This document shows positions 9,059-17,225 of a stretch of DNA of 64,000 bases, piece after piece (the stretch's first letter is position 1; each line of letters starts with the position of its first letter). Made by a program: the position numbers and the translations under genes. Source of the DNA: Lacisediminimonas profundi (lineage in GTDB: Bacteria; Pseudomonadota; Gammaproteobacteria; Burkholderiales; Burkholderiaceae_D); assembly GCF_008831265.1 (NCBI RefSeq), contig NZ_VTTH01000008.1:62001-126000 (forward strand), in the 5' to 3' direction. The notes under the pieces were generated by a model, which saw nothing but the letters and a program-made list of their open reading frames with translations, was not told where the DNA came from and did not search any database.

Positions 9059-10126
9059 ATGGAACAGGTACTGCAAGATTTTCGCGAACGCATTCGCGCC
9101 GCCGCCGCTGCCCGCCAGCCGCTCCGGATCAGGGGCGGGGGCACCAAGGACTGGTACGGCCAGACGCTGGCCGGCGAGGTGTTCGACACCCGGCCTTATT
9201 GCGGCATTGTCGACTACGATCCGACCGAACTGGTCATCACTGCCCGCTGCGGCACCCCGCTGGCCGAGCTGGAGGCAGCGCTGGCGCAGCAGAACCAGAT
9301 GCTGGCCTTCGAGCCGCCGCATTTCGGCGCCGGCGCCACGGTGGGCGGCATGGTGGCTGCTGGCCTGTCGGGGCCGCGCCGGCAGGCCGTGGGCGCGGTC
9401 CGCGATTTCGTGCTTGGCGCAACCATCATGGACGCGCACGGCCAGGTCCTGAATTTCGGCGGCCGGGTCATGAAAAATGTCGCCGGTTACGACGTGTCGC
9501 GCCTGATGGCCGGCTCCATGGGTTCGCTGGCGCTGCTGCTCGAGGTATCGCTCAAGGTGCTGCCGCGGCCCTTCATGGAAACCACGCTATGGCTGGGTGC
9601 GGACCAAGCCAATGCGATTCGCATGCTCAACGAATGGGGCGGGCAACCGCTGCCGATCTCGGCCAGCCTGTGGCACGACGATACCCTGCTGGTGCGGCTG
9701 TCCGGCGCGCGGTCGGCAGTCGGCTCTGCTCGCAAGCTGCTGGGCGGCGAAACGGTGGACGACGCTGACGCGCTCTGGCAACGGGTGCGTGAACAGCAGC
9801 ATCCGTTCTTCGCGGCGCAGTCGGCCACGCCATGCTGGCGACTGTCGGTGCCGTCGAGTACGCCACCGCTGGCATTGCCTGGGGAGCAGATGATCGAATG
9901 GGGCGGCGCGCTACGCTGGCTGCGTGCCGACGATGCCGATGCCGGCACGGTGCGCGCTGCGGCCGAACGGGTGTGCGGTCACGCCACGCTGTTCCATGGC
10001 GGTAACAAGCAGGACGGCGTGTTCCATCCGCTGGCGCCAGGGGTGGCCACCATCCAGCGCAAGCTGAAAAAGAGCTTCGACCCCGACGGCATCTTCAACC
10101 CGGGCCGTTTGTACAACGACTTCTGA
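9059..10126 (+). CDS. glcE: Glycolate oxidase FAD-binding subunit GlcE
   Basis: Second flavoprotein subunit of glycolate oxidase, needed for activity with GlcD and GlcF. At 355 residues it is a shortened FAD-binding PCMH protein: RIRGGGTKDWYG near the N terminus, AFEPPHFGAGATVGGMVAAG and GGRVMKNVAGYDVSRLMAGS in the FAD domain, and a reduced C-terminal part ending KKSFDPDGIFNPGRLY. It lies 36 bases after glcD and two bases before glcF, the standard order. Confidence 0.94.
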   Translation: MEQVLQDFRERIRAAAAARQPLRIRGGGTKDWYGQTLAGEVFDTRPYCGIVDYDPTELVITARCGTPLAELEAALAQQNQMLAFEPPHFGAGATVGGMVAAGLSGPRRQAVGAVRDFVLGATIMDAHGQVLNFGGRVMKNVAGYDVSRLMAGSMGSLALLLEVSLKVLPRPFMETTLWLGADQANAIRMLNEWGGQPLPISASLWHDDTLLVRLSGARSAVGSARKLLGGETVDDADALWQRVREQQHPFFAAQSATPCWRLSVPSSTPPLALPGEQMIEWGGALRWLRADDADAGTVRAAAERVCGHATLFHGGNKQDGVFHPLAPGVATIQRKLKKSFDPDGIFNPGRLYNDF

Positions 10127-10128
10127 CC

Positions 10129-11388
10129 ATGCAAACCAATCTCGCAGATTTCATCAAGGACACGCCCGAGGGCAGGGAGGCGGACGCCATCTTACGCGCC
10201 TGCGTGCATTGCGGGTTTTGCACCGCGACCTGCCCGACTTACCAGTTGCTGGGCGATGAGCTCGACGGTCCGCGCGGCCGCATCTACCTGATGAAGCGCG
10301 TGCTGGAAGGCGAGCAGCCGACCCGGCGCACGCAGCTGCACCTGGACCGTTGCCTGACCTGCCGCAATTGCGAGACCACCTGTCCCTCGGGCGTTCAGTA
10401 CGGCCGCCTGGTCGACATCGGACGCAAGGTGGTGGAGGACAAGGTTACCCGTCCTTTCGGGGAGCGGGTGGTGCGCACCCTGTTGAAAGAAAGCTTGCCC
10501 CGCCAATGGATATTCAGCCCCGCGATGAAGCTCGGGCAGGCGCTGCGCCCCTTGCTGCCGCCGTCCTTGCGCAACAAGGTGCCGGCACGGCAGGAGAGCG
10601 GCATCTGGCCGGTCCGCCAGCACGCGCGCAAGATGTTGTTGCTGGAAGGTTGCGTCCAGCCGTCGATGTCGCCCAACACCAATACGGCGACAGCCCGCGT
10701 GCTCGATGCGCTGGGTGTCGAGTTGATCCGCGCAGCGGAAACCGGCTGCTGCGGCGCGATCCGCTACCATCTGAACGATCACGACGGCGGACGGGACGAT
10801 GCCCGCCGCAACATTGACGCCTGGTGGCCCCATGTCCAGGCCGGTGCCGAAGCAATCGTGATCAACGCCTCCGGTTGCGGCGTCATGGTCAAGGAATACG
10901 GCCACTTGCTGGCGGCCGACCCGAAATACAGCGCCCGGGCGCAAGCCATTTCGCGTCTGGCCAAGGATATATCCGAGGTGCTGCACGAGCATATTGACGG
11001 ACTGCGCGCCAAGGTGCAGGCGATGCAGGCCAACGCGGGCGAGGAGGGCGGCCACTCGCCGGTAGCCTGGCATCCACCCTGCACCTTGCAACATGGGCAG
11101 CAGATTCGTGGCGTGGTCGAGGAGATCCTGCAGGCCGCGGGAGTCGAAGTGAAGATGTGCGCCGACAGCCATTTGTGCTGCGGATCGGCCGGGACTTATT
11201 CGGTGCTGCAGCCGGAGCTTGCCTATCGCTTGCGCGATGACAAGCTGAGGAAGCTGGATGAAACCGGTGCGAAGCGGATTGTTTCGGCCAATATCGGTTG
11301 CGTGACGCACCTGCAGTCAGGGACCGACAAACCGGTCGAGCATTGGATCGAACTGGTGGACCGGATGATTTCGAGGGCCGTCAGCTAA
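10129..11388 (+). CDS. glcF: Glycolate oxidase iron-sulfur subunit GlcF
   Basis: Iron-sulfur subunit carrying electrons from the GlcDE flavins to the membrane. The 419-residue protein has two ferredoxin-type 4Fe-4S motifs: C25, C28, C31, C35 (CVHCGFCTATCP) and C75, C78, C81, C85 (CLTCRNCETTCP), followed by two CCG domains (GCCGAIRYH and CCGSAGTY) typical of GlcF and heterodisulfide-reductase-like subunits. It starts two bases behind glcE. Its last eight bases overlap the 3' end of the convergent chaperone-like gene. Confidence 0.95.
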   Translation: MQTNLADFIKDTPEGREADAILRACVHCGFCTATCPTYQLLGDELDGPRGRIYLMKRVLEGEQPTRRTQLHLDRCLTCRNCETTCPSGVQYGRLVDIGRKVVEDKVTRPFGERVVRTLLKESLPRQWIFSPAMKLGQALRPLLPPSLRNKVPARQESGIWPVRQHARKMLLLEGCVQPSMSPNTNTATARVLDALGVELIRAAETGCCGAIRYHLNDHDGGRDDARRNIDAWWPHVQAGAEAIVINASGCGVMVKEYGHLLAADPKYSARAQAISRLAKDISEVLHEHIDGLRAKVQAMQANAGEEGGHSPVAWHPPCTLQHGQQIRGVVEEILQAAGVEVKMCADSHLCCGSAGTYSVLQPELAYRLRDDKLRKLDETGAKRIVSANIGCVTHLQSGTDKPVEHWIELVDRMISRAVS

Positions 11389-11866
11389 ACGCTTCTTCCG
11401 CTGATTCCGTCCAGTCTGCCTTGCCGGCGCGCGCATCATGCCCCCGATTGCCACGCTGCAAGCTGGCCGCATTCCATTCCTTGCGAAGCCGCTTGGCCTC
11501 GCTGGCGCAGTTGCGCATCGCGTCGGCAACCCGTCCGGCAGAGATTTGCTCCAGATGGCCAAGCGCCAGCGTGAACACTGCGTGTCCGGTCAGCGGCTCG
11601 ATGCCATAGCTGCCAGCTGCTTTTGACATGTTCAGCTGGTTTTGCATCAGCAGGGTTTCATAGGCGGAGGCCTGCAGTTGTGGATCCACCGGACCGAGGT
11701 CTGCATAGCAGAACATCCGGTGAGGAGCGCTGCCCGGTTCAAGGAACAGGCCGACCGGAATGCCGTCAATGGCGAGGTATCCCTTTTCCATCAAGCTGAC
11801 TTCACCGCCGATACCCAGCGTCTTGCATGCCGCGCGGCAGAGAGCGCCAAAATTCGTCTCCGTCAT
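11381..11866 (-). CDS. CesT-family type III secretion chaperone-like protein
   Basis: A 161-residue, cysteine-containing acidic protein with the pattern of the CesT/Tir chaperone fold: FGALCRAACKTLGI at the N terminus, a strand pair around LAIDGIPVGLFLEPG, CYADLGPVD, then ETLLMQNQLNMSKAAGSYGI and a closing strand and helix. These small dimers normally bind effectors before type III secretion. No secretion genes or effector are nearby, so it is an orphan. An AGGAG lies about seven bases before ATG 11866. The last 40 residues are hydrophilic and outside the fold. Family assignment is by pattern only; the target is unknown. Confidence 0.62.
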   Translation of the reverse strand: MTETNFGALCRAACKTLGIGGEVSLMEKGYLAIDGIPVGLFLEPGSAPHRMFCYADLGPVDPQLQASAYETLLMQNQLNMSKAAGSYGIEPLTGHAVFTLALGHLEQISAGRVADAMRNCASEAKRLRKEWNAASLQRGNRGHDARAGKADWTESAEEAFS

Positions 11867-12043
11867 GAACTTCTCCTGCAGGAAATTGAGAGGCGAAGGG
11901 CCATTGAACCGGCGACCTTCAATCGTGCTGGTCAGAACCGGCGGGTGTGTAACGGAGATTGCGATTACGTTCCCGTCACAGGCGGCGACATGCCTGCGAA
12001 ACCACAAGCATGTCGGCGTGCGGCCAAGTGCGGACTATTGGGA

Positions 12044-12556
12044 CTATTGTGCGGAAGGCGATTCGTCGAGCAGTCGCTCGATCGAAGGAATCATCCGATT
12101 CGGCGGCACGATCGGTGCGAACCGCTCTTGCACTTTGCCATTGCGGTCGACCAGGAATTTGGTGAAATTCCACTTGATCGCCGTGCTGCCGAGAATGCCT
12201 GGCGCAGCTTCTTTCAGGAAGGTGAACAGTGGGTGGGCTTGCGGGCCATTGACGTCAAGCTTGTCGAACAAGGGAAAACTGAGCGCGAAGCGGGTGCTGC
12301 AAAACTGCGCTATGTCGGCGGCGCTGCCAGGTTCCTGCTGGCCGAACTGGTTGCAGGGAAAGGCCAGCACCACCAGGCCGCGCTCACGGTAGCGTTGATA
12401 CAGTTCTTCCAGGTCGCGGTACTGGGGTGTGAATCCGCAGTTGCTGGCGGTGTTCACCAACAGCAGCACCTTGCCGCGGTAGCAGTCGAGACCGACGCTT
12501 TCTCCCTGCAGCGTCCTGGCTTCGAAATCGAAAACCGAGCGCGGGGTGTCCGTCAC
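12044..12556 (-). CDS. Glutathione peroxidase family protein
   Basis: Thiol peroxidase of the GPx family, reducing hydroperoxides with glutathione or thioredoxin. The 170 residues include the catalytic Cys at about position 40 (NTASNCGFTPQY, Cys in place of selenocysteine), FPCNQFGQQEP with the catalytic Gln, and WNFTKFLVDRNG with the catalytic Trp. No ATG precedes the conserved SVFDFEA start, so the likely start is GTG 12556, which overlaps the pilU stop (GTGTGA). The gene is therefore probably translated at the end of a pilT-pilU message, an odd partner for pilus motors but seen around pilU in related genomes as far as I recall. Confidence 0.9.
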   Translation of the reverse strand: MTDTPRSVFDFEARTLQGESVGLDCYRGKVLLLVNTASNCGFTPQYRDLEELYQRYRERGLVVLAFPCNQFGQQEPGSAADIAQFCSTRFALSFPLFDKLDVNGPQAHPLFTFLKEAAPGILGSTAIKWNFTKFLVDRNGKVQERFAPIVPPNRMIPSIERLLDESPSAQ

Positions 12557-13689
12557 ACGATACCCAGGTGCTCGGTGCCGGCCGCGAGGTCGCGGTCGCG
12601 CGAGTCCTTGCCGTGCAACTTGATGGACAGGCGCAGGTCGTTGACCGAGTCGGCGTTGCGCAAGGCATCTTCGTACGAAACCTTTCCGGCTTCGTACAAG
12701 TCGAACAGCGCCTGGTCGAAGGTTTGCATGCCGAGTTCGCGCGATTTCTTCATGATTTCCTTGATCTCGTGCACATGGCCCTTGAAGATCAGGTCCGAGA
12801 TCAGCGGCGAATTCAGCATGATCTCGACCGCAGCGGCGCGCCCCTTGGTCGCTTTCAGCGGGATCAGGCGCTGCGAGATCATTGCCTTCAGGTTCAGCGA
12901 CAGGTCCATCAGCAACTGCTGGCGGCGTTCTTCCGGGAAGAAGTTGATGATGCGGTCGAGCGCCTGGTTGGCATTGTTGGCATGCATGGTCGCCATGCAA
13001 AGGTGTCCGGTTTCGGCGAAGGCGATCGCGTAATCCATCGACTCGCGGTCGCGGATCTCGCCGATCAGGATCACGTCCGGCGCCTGCCGCAGCGTGTTCT
13101 TCAGCGCCGTGCTCCAGTCCGCTGTATCAACCCCGATCTCGCGTTGCGTGATGACGCAATTCTTGTGCGGATGGACGTATTCGACCGGATCCTCGACGGT
13201 AATGATATGGCCGTAGCTGTTTTCGTTGCGGAAGCCGATCATGCCGGCCAGCGTGGTCGATTTGCCGGAGCCCGTGGCGCCGACCATGATGACCAGGCCG
13301 CGCTTGGTCATCACGATTTCCTTCAGCACGTCCGGCACGCCGAGGTCGCCCAGGGTCGGGATGGTGGTCGTGATGGTCCGCAGCACCATGCCGACCCGTC
13401 CCTGCTGGACGAAGGCGGAGACCCGAAAGCGGCCGAGGCTCGCCGGGCTGATTGCGAAGTTGGCTTCCTTGCTCGCTTCGAATTCGGCCGCCTGCTTGTC
13501 GTTCATGATGGCCCGCGCCAGTTCCATCGTGTGCTGGGCGGTCAGCGGCTGGTTCGACACTGGCGTCATCTTGCCGTCCACCTTGAAAGCCGGCGGGAAG
13601 TCGGCGGTGATGAACATGTCGGAGCCGCCCTTGCTGAGCATCAGCCGCAGCAGGTCGTGCATGAATTTTGTCGCTTGCTCGCGTTCCAT
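12553..13689 (-). CDS. pilU: Type IV pilus twitching ATPase PilU
   Basis: PilT-dependent retraction ATPase of the type IV pilus, acting at the cytoplasmic base. The 378-residue protein has an N-terminal PAS-like region, Walker A GATGSGKSTT, the Asp box with ITVEDPVEYVHPH, Walker B VILIGEIRDRE and the His box GHLCMATMHANN. It ends in a family-typical extended tail after EALRNADS. It lies 54 bases after pilT on the same strand and overlaps the peroxidase start. No other pilus genes are in the window. Confidence 0.94.
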   Translation of the reverse strand: MEREQATKFMHDLLRLMLSKGGSDMFITADFPPAFKVDGKMTPVSNQPLTAQHTMELARAIMNDKQAAEFEASKEANFAISPASLGRFRVSAFVQQGRVGMVLRTITTTIPTLGDLGVPDVLKEIVMTKRGLVIMVGATGSGKSTTLAGMIGFRNENSYGHIITVEDPVEYVHPHKNCVITQREIGVDTADWSTALKNTLRQAPDVILIGEIRDRESMDYAIAFAETGHLCMATMHANNANQALDRIINFFPEERRQQLLMDLSLNLKAMISQRLIPLKATKGRAAAVEIMLNSPLISDLIFKGHVHEIKEIMKKSRELGMQTFDQALFDLYEAGKVSYEDALRNADSVNDLRLSIKLHGKDSRDRDLAAGTEHLGIV

Positions 13690-13743
13690 CTCGTGTCCTT
13701 TGGTGCTTCAGTGGGGCCGGGCCGGCGCTTGCCGGCACCGGGG

Positions 13744-14787
13744 TCAGCCGGGGAAATTTTCCGGTGTCTTCGCAGCGAAGCGCGCGGTTGCGGGGGAAAT
13801 GATGTTGCGCTTGACCAGGTCGGACAGGTTGCCGTCGAGTGTCTGCATGCCGACGTTCGATCCGGTCTGGATTGCCGAATACATCTGCGCAATTTTCGCT
13901 TCCCGGATCAGGTTGCGGATTGCCGGCGTGCCGAGCATGATTTCATGGGCGGCGACCCGGCCCGAACCGTCCTTGGTCTTGAGCAGGCTTTGCGATATCA
14001 CCGCCTGCAGTGATTCGGACAGCATCGCCCGCACCATCTCCTTTTCGTCGCCGGGGAACACGTCGACAATACGGTCGATGGTCTTGGCCGCAGACGATGT
14101 ATGGAGCGTGCCGAACACCAGGTGGCCGGTCTCGGCTGCGGTCAGCGCCAGCCGGATCGTCTCGAGGTCGCGCAGTTCGCCGACCAGGATCACGTCCGGA
14201 TCTTCCCGCAAGGCCGAGCGCAGCGCGTTGGTGAACGAGTGGGTATGCGGTCCGACCTCGCGTTGGTTGATCAGGCTTTTTTGTGACTCATGCACGAATT
14301 CGATCGGATCCTCGACCGTCAGGATGTGGGCGTACTCGGTCTCGTTGATGTGGTTGACCATCGCGGCCAGCGTGGTCGACTTGCCGGAGCCGGTCGGGCC
14401 GGTCACCAGCACCAGGCCGCGCGGCTTGAGCGCCAGGTCGGCAAGGATTTTTGGTGCGTTCAGCTGTTCCAGCGTCAGCACCTTGGACGGGATCGTCCGC
14501 AGCACGGCCGCGGCGCCGCGGTCCTGGTTGTAGGCATTGACGCGGAAGCGCGCCAGGCCCGGAATCGCAAACGAGAAGTCGCACTCGAGGTTTTCCTCGT
14601 AAAACTTGCGCTGGCCGTCGTTCATGATGTCGTACACCATCGCGTGTACTTCCTTGTGGTCCATCGCCGGCAGGTTGATGCGCCGGACATCGCCGTGGAC
14701 CCGGATCATGGGTGGCATGCCTGCGGACAGGTGCAGGTCAGATGCCTTGTTCTTGACGGCAAAGGCGAGTAGTTCCGAAATGTCCAT
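13744..14787 (-). CDS. pilT: Type IV pilus twitching motility ATPase PilT
   Basis: Hexameric retraction motor of type IV pili. The 347 residues start MDISELLAFAVKNKASDLHL, classical for PilT, and show Walker A GPTGSGKSTT, VEDPIEFVHES, Walker B VILVGELRDLET, the His box GHLVFGTLHTSSA and the AIRNLIRE-like retraction motif. It starts about 110 bases from the divergent yggS, the normal betaproteobacterial arrangement. Confidence 0.96.
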   Translation of the reverse strand: MDISELLAFAVKNKASDLHLSAGMPPMIRVHGDVRRINLPAMDHKEVHAMVYDIMNDGQRKFYEENLECDFSFAIPGLARFRVNAYNQDRGAAAVLRTIPSKVLTLEQLNAPKILADLALKPRGLVLVTGPTGSGKSTTLAAMVNHINETEYAHILTVEDPIEFVHESQKSLINQREVGPHTHSFTNALRSALREDPDVILVGELRDLETIRLALTAAETGHLVFGTLHTSSAAKTIDRIVDVFPGDEKEMVRAMLSESLQAVISQSLLKTKDGSGRVAAHEIMLGTPAIRNLIREAKIAQMYSAIQTGSNVGMQTLDGNLSDLVKRNIISPATARFAAKTPENFPG

Positions 14788-14896
14788 TTATAATCCCTGC
14801 TCCGTGGAGGAAAACCCGACCTGGATGAAGTCGAATTGATTCGATTTGTCGAGGCGGCAAGAAGTTGCCTGCAGTCATCCCGAAGTCATCCCGATT

Positions 14897-15592
14897 ATGT
14901 CTCCAATATCTCGCAACCTGCAAGCCGTGCAGCAACAGATCGCCGCTGCGGCGCTCAAGGCGTCGCGGGACGTGCACGACGTGACACTGCTGGCTGTGTC
15001 CAAGACCTTCGGTCCCGAGGCGGTGATCGAGGCAGCCGATGCCGGGCAGCGCGCCTTTGGCGAAAACTACCTGCAAGAAGCGCTCGACAAGATCGATGCG
15101 GTGCGCCGATTGCGCCCGGACCTGGTGCTGGAATGGCATTTCATTGGCCCGATCCAGAGCAACAAGACGCGCCAGATCGCGGAACATTTCGATTGGGTGC
15201 ATTCGGTCGAGCGCGAAAAGATTGCACAGCGCTTGTCCGACCAGCGTCCGGCATCGCTGCCGCCGCTGAACATTTGCCTGCAGGTCAATATCAGCGCAGA
15301 GGAAAGCAAGAGCGGTGTTGCGCCTGGCGAAGTGCTGCCGCTGGCGAGGGCAGTGGCGGGCTTGCCGCGCTTGCGCCTGCGCGGGCTGATGGCAATTCCC
15401 GAGCCGGCGGCGGATTATGAACAGCAGCGCCTGCCGTTCCGGCGCGTGCGCGAGCTTGCCGACAGCTTGATCCGGGATGGCGTGCCGCTCGACGCGCTGT
15501 CCATGGGCATGTCAGCCGACCTGGAAGCGGCGGTGGCCGAGGGCGCGACCATCGTGCGCGTCGGCACGGCGATTTTTGGCAAGAGAACCTGA
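14897..15592 (+). CDS. yggS: Pyridoxal phosphate homeostasis protein, YggS/PROSC family
   Basis: PLP-binding single-domain TIM-barrel protein that buffers pyridoxal phosphate and affects amino acid metabolism; no enzyme activity is known. The 231-residue protein has the PLP lysine segment LLAVSKTFG, GENYLQEALDK, the signature WHFIGPIQSNKTR, LRGLMAIP and MGMSADLEAAVAEGATIVRVGTAIFG. Start ATG 14897 (MSPISRNLQAVQQQI) is preferred over ATG 14846 because homologues begin here. proC follows 37 bases on, a widespread pairing. Confidence 0.95.
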   Translation: MSPISRNLQAVQQQIAAAALKASRDVHDVTLLAVSKTFGPEAVIEAADAGQRAFGENYLQEALDKIDAVRRLRPDLVLEWHFIGPIQSNKTRQIAEHFDWVHSVEREKIAQRLSDQRPASLPPLNICLQVNISAEESKSGVAPGEVLPLARAVAGLPRLRLRGLMAIPEPAADYEQQRLPFRRVRELADSLIRDGVPLDALSMGMSADLEAAVAEGATIVRVGTAIFGKRT

Positions 15593-15629
15593 AGCAAAGA
15601 CCGAACAAAGCGAAACCGGAAAACACATC

Positions 15630-16454
15630 ATGCAAAACAATATGCGCATTGCCTTCGTTGGCGGTGGAAACATGGCCACTGCCCTGATCGGCGGACTGGC
15701 CGGGAAACTGACTGCCGCAGCCAACATCCACGCGATAGATATCAGCGAGGCTGCGCTGTTGAAATTGAGGGAGCAGTTTGGCGTCACGACGTCCGTTGCG
15801 ATCGATGCGGCAGTCGCCCAGGCGGATGTCGTGGTGCTGGCGGTAAAACCGCAGCAGATGAAGGAAGTGGTGGCGGCCTTGCGGCCGCACCTGGGCTCGC
15901 AATTGCTGTTGTCGATCGCTGCCGGCATTCGCGCGCTTGACCTGTCGCGCTGGCTAGGCGGCTATGGCGCAATTGTTCGCACCATGCCGAATACCCCGGC
16001 GCTGATCGGACGCGGCATCACCGGCATGACGGCGCTGCCTGGCGTCAGCGCTGCGCAGCGTGAATTCGCGGACGCAATCATGCAGGCCGTAGGACAGACC
16101 GTGTGGCTGGATGACGAAAGCCTGATCGACCCGGTGACGGCGGTATCCGGAAGCGGACCTGCTTATGTGTTCTATTTCATCGAAGCGATGCAGGAAGCGG
16201 CGCAGGCCATGGGCCTGACTGCCGAGCAGGGCAAGCAACTCGCGATTGCCACCTTCACCGGCGCGGCGGAACTGGCTGCCAAGTCCAGCGACCCGGTCTC
16301 GCTGCTGCGCGAGCGGGTCACCTCCAAGGGCGGCACGACTTACGCTGCGCTGACCAGCATGGAGCAGTCAGGCGTGAAGGAGTTGATCATCAAGGCGATG
16401 AAAGCGGCATCGGCGCGCGGCAAGGAGATGGGGGAAGAGTTCGGGCGGGATTGA
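15630..16454 (+). CDS. proC: Pyrroline-5-carboxylate reductase
   Basis: Reduces 1-pyrroline-5-carboxylate to proline with NAD(P)H. The 274-residue product has the N-terminal Rossmann motif IAFVGGGNMATALIGGL (about 7-23), VVLAVKPQQ, VRTMPNTPALIGRG, and the C-terminal dimerisation signature VSGSGPAYVFYFIEAMQEAA with SKGGTT. Start ATG 15630 is the first Met of the conserved N terminus. A T-rich run follows the stop directly, then the long inverted repeat. Confidence 0.96.
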   Translation: MQNNMRIAFVGGGNMATALIGGLAGKLTAAANIHAIDISEAALLKLREQFGVTTSVAIDAAVAQADVVVLAVKPQQMKEVVAALRPHLGSQLLLSIAAGIRALDLSRWLGGYGAIVRTMPNTPALIGRGITGMTALPGVSAAQREFADAIMQAVGQTVWLDDESLIDPVTAVSGSGPAYVFYFIEAMQEAAQAMGLTAEQGKQLAIATFTGAAELAAKSSDPVSLLRERVTSKGGTTYAALTSMEQSGVKELIIKAMKAASARGKEMGEEFGRD

Positions 16455-16462
16455 GTTTTTTT

Positions 16463-16781
16463 GATGGTGTGGTTTTGCGGCTTTTTGGCTTGCGGATGGT
16501 GTGGCTGGTTTTGATGGTTGTGGTTGTTAAGCCGGGAGACACCCCGGCGGGTGTGTTCCTTTCTTTTTAAAAAGAAAGGAACCAAAGAAAACACCGTCAA
16601 AACCCACTTGGCCAACGCCCGCTTCGATAGGCAACCAGACTCGGATGTCTGGGCTAATCCAGTGCGACGCTCGCGAGTGATGATCCCTCGGCTGTGTGCC
16701 GCTTACCTAATCAGCCAACCCCATGAAGTGTCTTATACCGATGCCCGGCGCACCGTTGACTCTTAATGTTTTTCGAAGCTT
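16463..16781 (+). repeat. Left arm of a long imperfect inverted repeat
   Basis: About 319 bases whose reverse complement matches 16880-17202 over nearly its whole length with scattered substitutions and small gaps. Shared blocks, in order, are TGGCTTGCGG, GTGGCTGG, AAGCCGGGAGACACCCCGGC, a T/A hairpin, ACCAAAGAAA, AAAACCCACTTGGCCAACGC, CAACCAGAC, ATCAGCCAACCC and TTTTCGAAGCT. It begins just after proC. Short open frames cross it but none has a start context or recognisable domain. Confidence 0.85.
16556..16581. repeat. 26-bp perfect palindrome inside the left arm
   Basis: TTCCTTTCTTTTT followed at once by its exact reverse complement. The counterpart in the right arm (17082-17103) has a different outer pair but keeps a 10-bp perfect stem, ACTTTCTTTT / AAAAGAAAGT with CC between. 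The changed base is compensated on the other side of the stem, which suggests the structure itself is maintained. Confidence 0.8.
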
Positions 16782-16879
16782 CAAACAAGCGACGGGTCTG
16801 TTTCACGAAAGGCCGAGCACCGCAGTTGTTTCCGGAGATCCCCGCGCCCCCTGGCAACACGCCCTCAAGAATCAATTAG
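16782..16879. other. Spacer between the inverted arms
   Basis: About 98 bases with no gene, promoter or structured element I can recognise. Together with the two arms it makes up the 771-base gene-free stretch between the convergent proC and ubiA genes. Confidence 0.6.
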
Positions 16880-17202
16880 CAGCTTCGAAAATAATTGGGA
16901 GTCAACGAGCGGTGGTGTGCGGTCGGCGGCATTGAAGCGGGTTGGCTGATCCCGGTCAGAGGCGAACGAGTGGCAGGACCTTCCTCGCGAACGCCGCAAT
17001 GGTTCGGCCCAGGCGTCCGCGTCTGGTTGGCTATCGAGGCGAGCGTTGGCCAAGTGGGTTTTGACTTTGGTTTCTTTGGTGACTTTCTTTTCCAAAAGAA
17101 AGTTACACACCCGCCGGGGTGTCTCCCGGCTTCACAACGACAAACAACAAACCCAGCCACGCCACCCGCAAGCCAATAAGCCAACAAGCCGCCAAACCAT
17201 CC
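16880..17202 (-). repeat. Right arm of the long imperfect inverted repeat
   Basis: Second copy in opposite orientation to 16463-16781, ending 23 bases before the ubiA stop. Compared with the left arm it carries more C/G substitutions in the middle third, so the two copies have diverged or arrived separately. Peptides encoded by this kind of sequence (KKGTKE..VKTHLANAR) are, from memory, widely annotated as spurious hypothetical proteins in proteobacterial genomes, which fits a dispersed intergenic repeat. Confidence 0.85.
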
Positions 17203-17225
17203 ACCCCCGGATGTAGCCCGCACTT

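Noticed and set aside
11890-11935. tRNA-like fragment (GAACCGGCGACCTTC) between the CesT-like gene and the peroxidase gene
   Set aside because: Only a short similarity to the T-arm side of a minus-strand tRNA; no matching acceptor, D or anticodon arms are found.
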